Origin: Amorphophallus konjac
Lineage: Eukaryota > Streptophyta > Magnoliopsida > Alismatales > Araceae
Direction: 5' to 3'
Assembly (NCBI GenBank): GCA_022559845.1
Contig: JAHNEJ010002722.1
Coordinates: forward strand, 212,819-276,818
DNA length: 64,000 nt
The translations under genes were made by a program, and so were the position numbers. Under the pieces are notes generated by a model. That model ran no database searches and was not told the DNA's origin. It was given only the letters and a program-made list of their open reading frames with translations. Positions 1 through 10,635 of this stretch are shown here, one piece after another. Positions within the stretch are counted from its first letter, which is position 1. Each line of letters opens with the position of its first letter.

Positions 1-1383
1 ACGCAGCAAGCAAACAAGCTAAAGTATTAGCTGCTGGAACACCACTGCGTCAACGCATTGGGCTAGCAGCGTCGACACAGCAGTTCAAGAAAGGGGCGAC
101 TTATCTCTGGCTGTCTTCAATGCGTCAACGTAGCAGTGGAGCAGCGTCGACGCAATCGTCAATAGGGCTAGGCTGATTGCTCGCTGGAATGCAGCAATGC
201 GTCAACGCCATGGGTTGGAAGCGTCAACGCAGTAGACTTGAGTTCTGCTTGTAGAATATCTTTGAAGGCTGCGTCAACTCTGTGGAGCAAGTGGGTTGAC
301 GCCACCTGACTCCAGTTGCTGAGCGTACTAATGAGGGGGCACGTGATCCGATGGGAAAAAGGGGCAGGATGATGACACGTGTTAGATAAGGGGTGCTACC
401 CTGCCAAGTGGACCAATCAGTGGTCACTAGGGCATTTTCTACTCAACCTTCGGAGGCTCTGTTTCTGATATAAAAGCACCCCATCATCCTCTCGAAAAGG
501 GTTAACTCTCCATAGAAGAAGAGGAAGCTCTCCAGCGAAGAAATCTGAGAGCGTGAGCAAAAGAAGAGAAGAGAAGCAGCAGAGCTAAGAAGAGAAGTAG
601 AAAAGAGAAAGGGAAGGAAAGAGAGTGAGAGCAGCAGCAGAAGAAAAGGAAAAGAGAAAGAGAGAAAAGGAGAGCAGAGATCGATAAAAGAAGAGAAGTG
701 CAGCAGAGAAGAAGAAGAAGAGAGAGAGTGCAGAAAGAGAGTCAGATCGAGGGAGATCTGTTCTTGATGGACCGTGGATCAAATCCAGGCCATCTAGCTC
801 TTTAAGAGCCACATCGTGCTTCATTGTTTACAGCTTTCAGATTGCTGTGTTTCCATCTTTTCTGTTTTCTATTTTACATCTTTCTTCAAGCTGTTAGTTA
901 GCAGATTGCAGAGGTGCTGCCTCTGGACGGCTAAGCTGTATAGTCCAGCGGTTTGCAGTGGAGGAGTCCACTGGACAGCAAGCTGTGTTGCTCAGCGGGG
1001 CGAGGAGGATTCCTCGGACGGCAAGCTGTGTTGCCCAGCGGTTGTAGGCAAGCTGTGATGCCCAGCTGTTCAAGCTGTGAGTCAGCGGAATCCACACTCG
1101 GGTTGAGTGTGGGGTGGATGTAGGTCTGGAGGACCGAACCACCTAAAAACCTCTCTTGCATTGTGATTTGATTGCTTATGGTTTGCTTCCGCTAGATGTT
1201 TGCATAGGGGCGCTCCAAGTGTTTGATCACAGGTTCATTAGATGACTTGATCAGATTTTGTTCTAAGTGTTTAATCTATTGAGTGAGCGAAATTCTAATT
1301 GAGCGAAAGTTTATATTGGGTGAAATTTTTATAGGCTATATTCATTCACCCCCCCCCTCTGAATACTTGCACCGAACCCAACA
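1..1383 (+). mobile_element. 3' part of a copia-like LTR (left end outside window)
   Basis: The stretch ends in ACCCAACA, the usual CA-terminus of LTRs that begin TGTTG. Just upstream it has the block ending ACCGAACCACCTAAAAAC, which recurs in the LTR ending at 10539. It holds a TATA box near 469 followed by a purine-rich leader. Its first 330 bases carry many GCGTCAACGC or GCGTCGAC motifs, as does the LTR at 4760-10539, so the two are related but diverged. No primer-binding site follows base 1383, so a solo LTR or a decayed element is likely. Assignment to Ty1/copia rests on end sequences and general layout only; no protein supports it here. Confidence 0.6.
469..476 (+). promoter_or_regulatory. 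TATA box of the copia-like LTR
   Basis: TATAAAAG lies inside the LTR, followed within about 40 bases by a GAAGAAGAGG-rich leader. The equivalent LTR has TATAAATA at 9439. It probably marks the U3/R boundary region of this LTR. Confidence 0.5.
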
Positions 1384-1973
1384 GAGACAAGGAAGAAGAT
1401 GAAGAATAATGATATGAAAATTTAGATGAAGAAGAAATTTGACTTCACACACCATAATTTTTTTTTAGTGACGAAGAATCTGACGAACCAGGAAATCTTG
1501 GGCCACACACTCCTTGATGATCGAGCATGTGACCACATACTATAAAACTTGTGTCTCATAAGATGTTAATTGTAGTTGATAAATAGTCGTATATAGTGTT
1601 TATTTAATGTACTTTTTGTTCCCTTTTTATACTATCTTAGTGGGTGCTTAATACATTAGTTTTTATTTTTACAATATATGTTAAAGTGTATCTTTGATAT
1701 TTCTAAATTTATATTAAAATTATATGACGATATATAATATTGATATGAGTGGTTCTAATCTTACGGATCACGAGTCAACATGAACGGTTAAATTATTGAC
1801 TCGTGACTTACTGACCTAACTGGGTCAAAATTAGGGCCAGATTGTAAAACATTGGAGATAAGTCCCATACTCAGATGCCACCAATTTGGCTTCGATCTTG
1901 GCGGTTCCTCTATCTAGTAGACCATTCTTAGTTATGGTAAGACTATATTACAATTGTACAAGTGTTCAAATCT
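1384..1973. other. AT-rich interval with an acidic coding remnant
   Basis: No intact gene. Around 1390-1517 the plus strand can be read as a degenerate acidic tail rich in Asp and Glu that ends at a TGA near 1515, interrupted by stops. It looks like the decayed C-terminus of a transposon protein, but the family is not identifiable. 1741-1860 contains an imperfect inverted pair (CACGAGTCAAC and GACTCGTGAC). The same target DNA continues at 4560-4759 after the solo LTR, where no gene is seen either. Confidence 0.3.
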
Positions 1974-3220
1974 TGTAACGACCCGAAAATCTGATTACCG
2001 GGAAGGCCCGATAACCCGAGACTCGCACCACCACCCACGAGTCCGAAGACTCGGAAGGGTTAAAAGGATGGTGTGGAGACTACACAAGTATCACAAATAA
2101 TTGTAGAAATTAAACAGTTATATTATTAAGCAGGAAATAAATTAACAATTTACATGATACATGGTCCACAAGATAACAATAAAATAACAACAGCAGTAGT
2201 CCACAACTAGTACAAAGACAAGAAAGAAAAGTACAGCTACACGGCACATACCCCGGCTCTGACCTCTGGCACTAACGCTGGGCACCTGAACCACGATGAG
2301 CCTCAGACGCGCTCCCCTGAGGCCGCGACTCACCTGAAACACGGTGAAAATACGCAGGGAATGAGTTTCGGAACAAGACTCAGTAGGGATCACTCGAACC
2401 CCACCTCGCAAACGGAGAAACCGCTGCGCTAGCAGTAAGCGAGTACCTCGAAAAGGGAAACCCTGTAAACTACAAAACACCGATCCCACGGCACGAAAAT
2501 CGACACACGTGCCACGGTGAAACGACCGGAACACCACGGTCGACACGACAAAACCCGAAGGTCAAAGTCGCAAGATTGACAGTCTGTCACTCCCGACTCG
2601 ACAGGAGTACCTCCCACTAGAAGCACAGCCGGTAGCGTCCCCTGACGTCTTACACCGCACCGCCGGTGAACTGCCTGATGTGGTAGCGCCTACCAAAGAC
2701 ACGAACACCGAACAAGTAACCACAAACAAGTGACTAGCTGGGGTCACGCTCGTCAGCGTGGGTCCAACTGCCCCCAACCACGTGTGCACACACAGACCGT
2801 GCGTCCCTGGTCTGGCCCTCTGACCGGTTTTCCCCTCAGCCGGACTCTGGCTGCAAGACGTGGGGTCCAACGGAAGCCGGTCCACAAACCGTCTCTAAGG
2901 GTAGCCTCTCCACCACTCCCTGGTGGGACCACACACGTGTAAGCAGGTTACGACTAGTGGAGGGTCACAACGGAGTAGACTCTCAAGTCAACGGAAAATA
3001 ACGTCCGCATCCGACGACGTACGGGGACCGTCCCAGGTACCAGCACCGTCGCACTGTGACTACGGTCGGAAAAGAAACGGGGTTGTAAACCACCCGGGGC
3101 AACCCCTGAGCCTGACGGTCTACCCTAGACGCGTCACAGGCTCTGACCGTCTAGGCCGGACCGTCACAGTCATCTGACGGCCCACCACAGGGGCGTCACA
3201 CGCTCGGTGTAAAACATCAC

Positions 3221-3460
3221 GTAACCCACCTACTCTGGTGCGTTACAGTCTGTGACGCGCCTACTCTGGTGCGTCACACGACAAGTGGAAACATACTATG
3301 ACGCGTGCCACCTGGTGCGTCACAGGCCCTGACGCACTTAGCCTGGTGCGTCACATGCTGTAACGGACCAAGCCTGGTGTGTTACGGTGTTGGAATACGT
3401 CCACTCTAACGCACCCACACAGGGGCGTCACAAGGCTGTGACGCGCCAAGCCTGGTGCAT
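3221..3460 (-). repeat. Array of foldback modules in the solo LTR
   Basis: Consecutive modules of roughly 40-60 bases each contain two arms that pair around a short CCTACTCTGG or CCAAGCCTGG core. Examples: GTAACCCACC (3221-3230) with GGTGCGTTAC (3237-3246), TGTGACGCGCC (3251-3261) with GGTGCGTCACA (3268-3278), and TGACGCAC with GTGCGTCA near 3330-3353. Arms change from GTAAC/GTTAC to GTGAC/GTCAC, keeping pairing. Confidence 0.7.
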
Positions 3461-4207
3461 CACATGCCTTGACCCCCAACGGTCAAAAGCCAACGGTCGA
3501 ATGTCCCTAACGGTCTAACCCAAGTGCGTCACAACACATGTGGTGGTCTATCGTGGGACCATCACAGCCCACAGACCCCAATTGGCTGCACACATGGCTG
3601 TAACGCACCCACCTGGGCTCGTTACATAGTGTGACGGTCATTGGAAGGACCGTCACACTCGCCCGAGGGCGAAACGATGGGAAACGCCCAAAAAAAATTG
3701 ACCACGCCCTCGTGCCTCCACCGGAGAGGGGGAAATCAAAGGGGAAGACCCCTGGGGATCCCTAGTATGCTTCTAAGCAATCAAAACACCAAATCGCGAC
3801 CTAAAGACATAGATCGGGCGAACTCTCCCCAAATCATGGAAAAACCCAAACCCGCATGAATACCCATCTCTCTGCCTCCCCTCGGCCTACAAATCGCGGA
3901 AAAGGAAGGAAAGAGGCTAAGAGACGTCACCCTACCTCAAATGCGTCCCGAGGCGCGCCGGATCGTCCACAATCGTAAGAAATCGCTTGAAAACCCTCGT
4001 TCTTCCTTGAGCTCCCACGGTCCACGAACGCCCTACGATCACCTCGCCGTCCACGCCGCCGCCCCGCGCCGTCTGCAGCCGGAGGGGGTGCCGCCGCGGT
4101 CTCGCCGGACGAAAAAGAGGGGGAGAGGGGCGTTCTCACGGTTGGGGAGAAAGGAGGAAGAAGAAGAAGAAGAAAGAGGGTGGGGGAGAGAGAGAAAAAG
4201 ATAGGGG

Positions 4208-4216
4208 TATTTATAG
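4208..4216 (-). promoter_or_regulatory. TATA box of the reverse solo LTR
   Basis: The minus strand reads CTATAAATA, followed downstream on that strand by ACCCC and a CT-rich leader. The plus-strand copy of this family has CTATATAAACCCCC at the same relative place (6173), so both LTRs keep a recognisable promoter core. Confidence 0.55.
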
Positions 4217-5100
4217 GAAAATCCAAAAATTCTGGAAAATACCAAAAAATTAAAAATTATATTTTCGCGATCCTCGGAACGCACCGATCGCAACGGTACC
4301 ACACTCGCCTAGGTGAATGACCTGGTTCACCCGCAACGAGGTTCCAAAGGAATTACCGAAACACACACCGGTAATCGAAAAACACGATCGGACAAGTCGC
4401 GGAACGCTTCCGAGCCTCCTTAACAACTTCGGATCGTGCCGATCCGAACACGAAAGATGTCCGAAACGAAATTTCAGACACAACGGAGTCGGACACTCCG
4501 AGAAATCAGATCTGAAACCCACGAAGAAGGATCCGAAAGGTCCGAGATATTACAAATCTTCTCATTATTTTGAAAGGTTGAACTCTGAAACAGCAATTAT
4601 GGATGGTCCATATGAGGAAGACGACAACCATTGATCAAACTCTGATCACAACATCAAGAGAAAAGTGAACCTTCGAGGTGGATGGAGGAAAATTTTCTTG
4701 ACAATTCAGCAATTGACTAGACTACTAGAACGAAAGAACTCAAAAGGTTAGATGGATAGTGTTGTGCCCCTGGTTTTGATGATGTCTGACTATGACTCGT
4801 TGATGAGTTTAATATGCATTTGATGATGTCAACATGTATGAAGTTCAGGTCAAAATTAGCCAAAACAATTGTACTTACAGTCCTTTACATGATGCTATGG
4901 TCTCACGGCGTCAACTCTACTGCAGCATCAGCAATACCGGTGAAGCCAGCAAGCTCAAGCAGCAGAAATGGCAGTACAAGTAAGAGCTTTGTACGTGCTC
5001 AATCAAAGGAGCAAAGGGCCTTCACTTTATTGAAATAAAGTTGAAAAGGATTGGGCAGAACATCAAAAGGCAAAGAATCTTGAATCAAGAGAACAACAGG

Positions 5101-5560
5101 CTGCGTCGACCTCATAGTGAGGCTGCGTCAACTCCCTTGCTTACAAAGGAAGAAAAGCTCAAACGGGTATCAGGCTGCGTCGACCCCTTGGGATTACTGC
5201 GTCGACTCAAGACTCCTTCGGTGGTAGGACCAAGTGTATATCAACTGATGTGTCGACCCCACCTCTTTGGTGCGTCGACTCCAGATGTCTTCCCAACAAG
5301 CATTGAAGCAGTCATTATTGCTGTGTCGACCTCACTATAAGGATGCGTCGACCTCATCAGCTCCAGCAGCAGTCTGATAGGCCACTGACACTAGTTGCGT
5401 CGACCCCACTCTCTCAGGGCGTCGACCACAGGCCCTCATAGAAGCCGTTATAAACTCATTTCTCCTAGGATGCGTCGACGCACCATTATAGCTGCGTCAA
5501 CTCCATGAAGTCTGGCTCGCCAGCAGTTCAAGAAATTGTGAAGTTGCGTCGAAGCGACGA
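5101..5560 (+). repeat. Dispersed TGCGTCGAC motif array in U3
   Basis: More than ten copies of TGCGTCGAC or TGCGTCAAC occur here at irregular spacing of about 25-60 bases, often followed by CTC or CCC. The same motif fills 40-320 of the related LTR at the left edge. It lies upstream of the TATA box, so it sits in U3. The function is unknown. Confidence 0.65.
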
Positions 5561-6173
5561 CGCACCAGGACCTCTTCGAGCCAATTCTGTCTAACATGCA
5601 ACAGTTTCTAAAGTCCGTCCAGAGACTAAAAAACAGCGACGTAAACTCCCAAAACACGCCTTTCAATGTCTGAAAAGAAGCTCTAGGACAGAGAACTATC
5701 CTCTTCATCATGAGACTTCAGTACAACCTTTTGGGAGAAGTTTTTTGTCAGATACCAGATTTAGGAAAAGTCAATTTTCATGGTACCATATTGTAATGCC
5801 CCGGGTTTTTCGGATCTGGATCCGTGGGTTTTGGATCGTCTTTCCGCGGGTTGCAGATTGTGTCCGAGTGAGCTTCGGACTTTTATACCGGATTGTCGGA
5901 CCCGTTGGTGGTGTGCCCGTGAATTTCCTTGGGTCCGTGTTATTGTGAGGAGCACGTCGGTATTTTTCTGGAATTTTTGGAGTGCCTTTGTGGGTCCCGA
6001 GTTGCGTTTCGGGTTTTACGCGTGTTTTTGGCTGTCGGACCTTCAGAATCATGTGTAGGGTGGACCGTTGCGTTTTTCGACTCCGGGACGTTACCACGAT
6101 GTTGTGCGTTCTCTGAGGATCGCGGGAGTGTATTTTTCTATTTTTCGCTACTTTTTGAAATTTTTAGATTTTC

Positions 6174-6180
6174 TATATAA
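6174..6180 (+). promoter_or_regulatory. TATA box of the nested solo LTR
   Basis: TATATAA is followed at once by ACCCCCTCCC and a long CT-rich leader, the same arrangement as in the reverse copy. If it is used, U3 is only about 380 bases and R-U5 about 2.8 kb. Confidence 0.55.
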
Positions 6181-6732
6181 ACCCCCTCCCTTTTTCTCTC
6201 TCCCCATCTCTCATTTCTCGCTCTCTCCCTCTCTCTTCTCTCACGCTCTCTCCTCTCCCCCTCTCTCTCCGGCGACCGACAAAGCGGAGCACGGGCGAGG
6301 CGGGGGCGGCGCGGGCGAGGCACGGGCGAGGATGGGTGAGGATCGAGGCGGTGGAGGCGCGGTGAAGCTCGGTGGCGCGATCGCGAGCCGACGAGGGTTT
6401 AAACGGCATTTCTTTGCGGATCGGTGACCTCAGGACGCGAAATCTTTGGTGGAGGTAGGGAGATTGACCCCTAGCTCGTGCATTCCCTTTTCGGGCGAGT
6501 TTTGTAGGCCGTGGTGAGCTGAGCGGGCTATTCGGGACGTTTTGGGAAAAATCATGTTTTTAGGGCTTGTGCGTCGATCCGCCACTTCGTCGCGTTTTGG
6601 ACCGATTTAGGGTCATAGATGCATGCTAGGGGTGTCGGGGGAGCTTCCCCCTTGTTTTCCCCCTCATCTGTGGATGATCGGGGTGTGGAACGGGTTTTTG
6701 GGTTTGTTCCCGCCGTCCCATTCTCGGGACGA

Positions 6733-7175
6733 TTTGGCGGTCTTTCCAAAGACCGCCAAAGTCTCTGGCGGCCCAGGGTAGGTGCGCCAGACGCTGTGGC
6801 GGTCCAAGGTGGGTGCGCCACAGTTTACTATTTTGTTGACAGGTCCCGACGTCATCTGGCGACTGCCCGATAAATCGCAAGACAGTGTGGCGGCCTAGGG
6901 TTAGACCGCTACCTCATTTTTGACCGTCGCTTCTCGAGTCACGTGCTTTCTGACCGTCGGGAGTCTCGTGCCTCTAGCGGCCGTAGGTACGGGCGCCAGA
7001 GGGCTTCTAGCGCGCCAAGGCTTGACCGCTAGAGCACTATGGCGGCCTAGGATGGGTGCGCCAGAGCCAGTGTGACTCATTCTTTTGGCGCGCCTGGGTT
7101 GGACCGCCAGAGTCACTGTGGCGGACCAGAGTTGGACCGCTAGAGACTGTAGTGGCCCAAGGTAGGACCGCCAGA
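6733..7175 (+). repeat. Foldback-module array with a perfect 13-bp hairpin
   Basis: The array opens with TTTGGCGGTCTTT, two bases, then its exact reverse complement (6733-6760). About eight further modules follow, several spaced near 32-35 bases. Perfect arms include TCTGGCG with CGCCAGA (6764-6791), CTGTGGCG with CGCCACAG (6794-6823) and TCTAGCG with CGCTAGA (about 7006-7034). Others have one or two mismatches. The core between arms is a variant of CCCAGGGTAGGTG and corresponds, inverted, to the core in the reverse solo LTR. Confidence 0.75.
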
Positions 7176-9438
7176 TAATTCTCGTGTCGGGTCCGCGTTG
7201 TATTGGTCTCCGGTCGACCCGGTTGTGACCCAGTGGTCGACCTTTGGTCTCGTGAGTGTCCCAGACACCCCGTGTGTTCCGTGTTCGTGTTTCTGGGGTG
7301 TCGGGATGGGCCGTGTTACCTCGATTAGCATGCCCGTGAGTGTGTATGTTTCGGGATTTGTGTTACGCTTGATCGAGTCATCGTGTATCGGTGTGAGTGC
7401 GGTGGGGTTCCCCCGTATGTCGTGGGTTTCTACGGAAGATGGTTCCCGAGTGGGCCAAGTGTTTGGCCTTGGACTGCGAGTCCAGTTATCCGGTCTGGGG
7501 CTGGAGGTTTCCCGCTTTTCCCTGGGATGGGAAAGCGGCGTGGCGGCTTGTGCGCTGCCTTGGGAATCGTGCTTTTGTGATTTTCACATGGGCCATGTGT
7601 GTGGCCTTGGATTCCCTTTTGAGGGGATGGTCTTGGCGGCTCGTGAGCTACCTCGGTATTCGTGCTACCGTGGTTTTAGACCTAGGGATTAGGCTAGATT
7701 GACAGCCTTATGCTGTTGCGTACGACGGTCTTGACCCCGAGTCTTGTGACTCAAGTACCGTTGGATTTAGTGAGTCTAGAGGACTGTCTAGAGTCCAGTG
7801 GCTCGGTGCCACTTGGTCCTTCATGACTTTCACGCAGGGTGCGTGCGTGTTTCTCGGAGTTTCTCTTTGGAGAGTGGTCACATCAGTGACTCCCCACTAG
7901 TCGTAGCCTTCCGACACGCGTGTGGTCCCACCAGGGAGTGGTGGCGTGGCTACCCGAGAGACGGCTTTAGGCTGGTTGCCGTGGGCCTCCTACTGTGGCG
8001 GCTTGAGTCCGGGCCGGGAGGATGAACCAGCTAGAGGGCCTGACGTAGCGCAGTGAGTCAGTGTGTGCACACGTGGTCGGGGACTTCGGATGCGTGTTGA
8101 CGAGCACGACCCCGACTAGACCCTTATTCCGTGGTTACTTGTACGGTGTCTTTGTCTCCGCCTGGGACGTTGCAGCGGGACACCTGAGGCGCGGTCTAAG
8201 TCGTCAGTGGACCCATCCGGCCTTACTTCTAGTGGGCAAGTACTCTTGTCACCTGAGACGTGACTCTCCTATCTCCGGGCTTCGTTTCCCGTCTGCGAGA
8301 CGTGGTTTTCTGGACCGTCTGGTGTTTTCGAGATAGTGGCCTAGGTGCTAATAGCTTTACCAAGGTTGCGTCTTGTTGTGCGATGCCCGCGACCAGGTGG
8401 TTGGGGTTGCACCTTGGACAGTGTGTCCAGGTTGGCCTTGTCCTGGGAGAAAGGCCTCTACGACAGGGTTGCCGTGGGTTTTACTTCGGTAGGTGGTGTT
8501 AGTGTGGTCCGGTTCTCGATTGTGAGGTTGGGATTTCTCTTTCTGCTTGACTGATACAGTAGGAGTAGTTGTAGTGTCGAGTTTTGACCTGCCACCGTGT
8601 TTACTGTTCCTACTGCTACTATTATTCTTGTAGCTTTCATTTCCGCTACCGCCGTTGTTTCCGGTTGGGATTCCGTGGGACCCCTGCTGAGTCTCTGTTT
8701 GGAGACTCATCCCTACTTTTCATGTGCGGCGGTTCTTCCTCGAGGTTCGAGGGTGTTGTTCGGAGGTTCTTAGTTGCCAGCTCGCCGGGCCGAGTGTTCA
8801 CTTGACATGTGGTACGCTTTATTGCTCTAGACTGTACTTTCTGTTGGACTGGACTCTGTTGTTGTAGTTGTTTATTTATTTCTATTAATTATTGAATTGT
8901 CTTATTTTATTTCCTATTTCTTTGTACCTCCACACTCCTTTTAGCCCTTCCGAGCCCTCCCGATTCGTGGGCGGCGGGGCAAGATTCGAATGGTATCGGG
9001 TTCTTCCCGGTATCCGGATCTTGGGTCGTTACACATACTTTTTGGCCACAGCCAATCAAATTGCAGTATGTGGAAGAACCTGGCAGAAGTCTATACTTTT
9101 GCTCTGCTATATGTTGGACCAATCATAGACCACCAAGAAAAATGTATTTGTTCAAAGAACCTCATTGTTTATTCTGACCATTCAAATAATGGTTTAGAAA
9201 ACTCCAAGCCAATGGGAAGCCACCACAGCATGAACCAAGTTCTGCAGAATAGACTCCAGACTTGAAGACAGTCCTTCTCACTCAACCTCCATTCTATAAA
9301 GGGAACTCTACACCCCAAGCTCAAGACCCAAGGTCCAATAGCCCAGAACCTAGTGACTAGGATTCTGGAGTGCTCTAAGGATCCGGACGGCTCAGATTCC
9401 TTCCTCTAAAGTCAAAGGTGCAGATCCAAACCTTGGTC

Positions 9439-9446
9439 TATAAATA
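9439..9446 (+). promoter_or_regulatory. TATA box of the copia-like solo LTR
   Basis: TATAAATA sits about 1.1 kb before the LTR end. It precedes an AGAGAAAAGAG-rich leader, matching the position of the TATA box at 469 in the related LTR. Confidence 0.5.
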
Positions 9447-9873
9447 TGTTGCCCCTTCTACTTGGGAAGAGTTGGCCGAGCAATGCATTATAGAGAAATC
9501 CTATTAGCTCGTCCCCAAGAGAAAAAGAGAAAGAGAAGAAAGGAAGAAAAGTGAGAAGGCCCCAACTCTGGTCTGACCCAGTCCAGTGGTGAGAAGAAAA
9601 AGATGAGAGCTGAAGAAACAGAAGCTCAATCCTGTGGAAACAGCTTCATGACTTCGTCTGAAGCTACATTTGGCTTTTCAGCTCTGATATGTGCTTTTGC
9701 TTTCCATTTTAAACTTCGATTCTTCTTGTATTGTGCTGTGTTTATAGCGGTGTCCGATGCTCTGCTTAGAGACCGGAAGTGGATTGGCTGCAGTGCAGCC
9801 GTGTGTGTCTTGGGGAGTTGTCCCCGTGTTCTTGCTGCACTTGCAGCGTGTTTTCCTTTGTTTGTGTGTGTGT

Positions 9874-9890
9874 GGGGGGGGGGGGGGGGG
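9874..9890 (+). repeat. 17-base G homopolymer
   Basis: A (GT)n stretch runs into an uninterrupted run of 17 G. A second G run occurs near 10009, and the related LTR has a C run near 1350. Such runs are slippage-prone and could form a quadruplex. Confidence 0.8.
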
Positions 9891-10635
9891 TTCGTCCCCG
9901 TGAGGTTCATCCCCGTTGCTACAGTTGCAGTGTGAGGACCTTATCCTCGTGAGGAGCTTGCTCCTCGTCAAGCTGTGTGTCAGTGGAAGCTGTGAATTAG
10001 TGTGTGTGGGGGGGGTCGTCCCCGTCAAGCTGTGTGTCAGCGGAAGCTGTGAATCAGCGGTCAAGCTGTTAGTCAGCAGGAAGCCTCACCAGGTTTTGGT
10101 GAGGGGTGGACGTAGGTTGCGGGTTTGCAACCGAACCACCTTAAAAATCCTTGTGAAGTGGTGTATCCTTGTGTGATTATTTCCATTTCTTCTACCTCCA
10201 TTTCATAAGGACTTATGCTTTATTTCACCATCTTTGATATGACCGAACACTGTACATTCTGTGAACAGTTCAACGTTTAGCAACACTCTTGTTGTTTGAA
10301 CATAGGCTCACACACACACACTCAAGTAGGCGCTCATAATAATATGAATCTTCACAAGTAGATCTCAGATATTTAACCGCATTCCGCTGTGTGCTTAAAA
10401 TGATGGATTGTTATCTCAGGTTCCCTTTTAGTGGCTCATTATTCCCATCATCTTTTATGTGGTTATTATTATATAAAAAGGGCCATAATCCATTCGCCCC
10501 CTCTCTTGATTATGGTTGCACCAAGGAAGGGACCCAACATATAGAACATACCTTACTTCCTCTGACTTAGAGCCCAGCTTTGGTAACAGGTTAACTTAGA
10601 ATTAGCCCGTTTTTAACCCTAGGTTACCTTGTTTA

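Larger units (their letters stand above)
1974..4554 (-). mobile_element. Solo LTR, large-LTR gypsy-like family, reverse orientation
   Basis: It begins TGTAACGACCCGAAAATC and ends ATATTACA. It is flanked by a perfect 5-bp duplication AATCT (1969-1973 and 4555-4559), the signature of LTR-retrotransposon insertion. Reverse-complemented, it aligns end to end in landmarks with 5792-9033: terminal blocks, the TATA-proximal purine/pyrimidine block and the foldback array. It therefore lies on the minus strand and is a solo LTR of 2,581 bp. No internal protein or primer site adjoins it. The clade is not provable from an LTR alone; TGTAACGACCC ends suggest gypsy. Confidence 0.85.
5792..9033 (+). mobile_element. 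Solo LTR of the large-LTR family, nested in the copia-like LTR
   Basis: It begins TGTAATGCCCCGGG and ends GGGTCGTTACA. Flanks are CATAT (5787-5791) and CATAC (9034-9038), a target duplication with one transition. It is the plus-oriented relative of 1974-4554. The shared landmarks are the terminal block around TACCGGGAAG in reverse complement, the TATA plus CT-rich leader, and the foldback array. At 3,242 bp it is about 660 bp longer than its relative. Open frames across it, including 7198-7692, are not convincing genes. Confidence 0.85.
4760..10539 (+). mobile_element. Copia-like solo LTR, split by a nested solo LTR
   Basis: It starts TGTTGTGCCCCTGGTTTTG and ends GGGACCCAACA. Flanks GATAG (4755-4759) and TATAG (10540-10544) match at four of five positions, as expected for an aged target duplication. 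Removing the insertion at 5792-9033 and its duplicated 5 bases leaves about 2.5 kb. The right half has TATAAATA at 9439, a purine-rich leader, and the block ending GAACCACC that is typical of copia-type LTRs and shared with 1-1383. No gag or pol is attached. Confidence 0.7.

Noticed and set aside
3180..3660. CRISPR-like regular repeat array
   Set aside because: Modules are self-complementary and irregular in length without unique spacers, and this is plant nuclear DNA.
7198..7692. Open frame of 164 codons in the nested solo LTR
   Set aside because: No domain or homologous frame in the related LTR at 1974-4554; it overlaps other open frames. Treated as chance.
1..10539. The LTRs at 1-1383 and 4760-10539 as the two ends of one copia element
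   Set aside because: No primer-binding site follows base 1383, no clear polypurine tract precedes 4760, the LTRs are too diverged, and 4760-10539 has its own target duplication.
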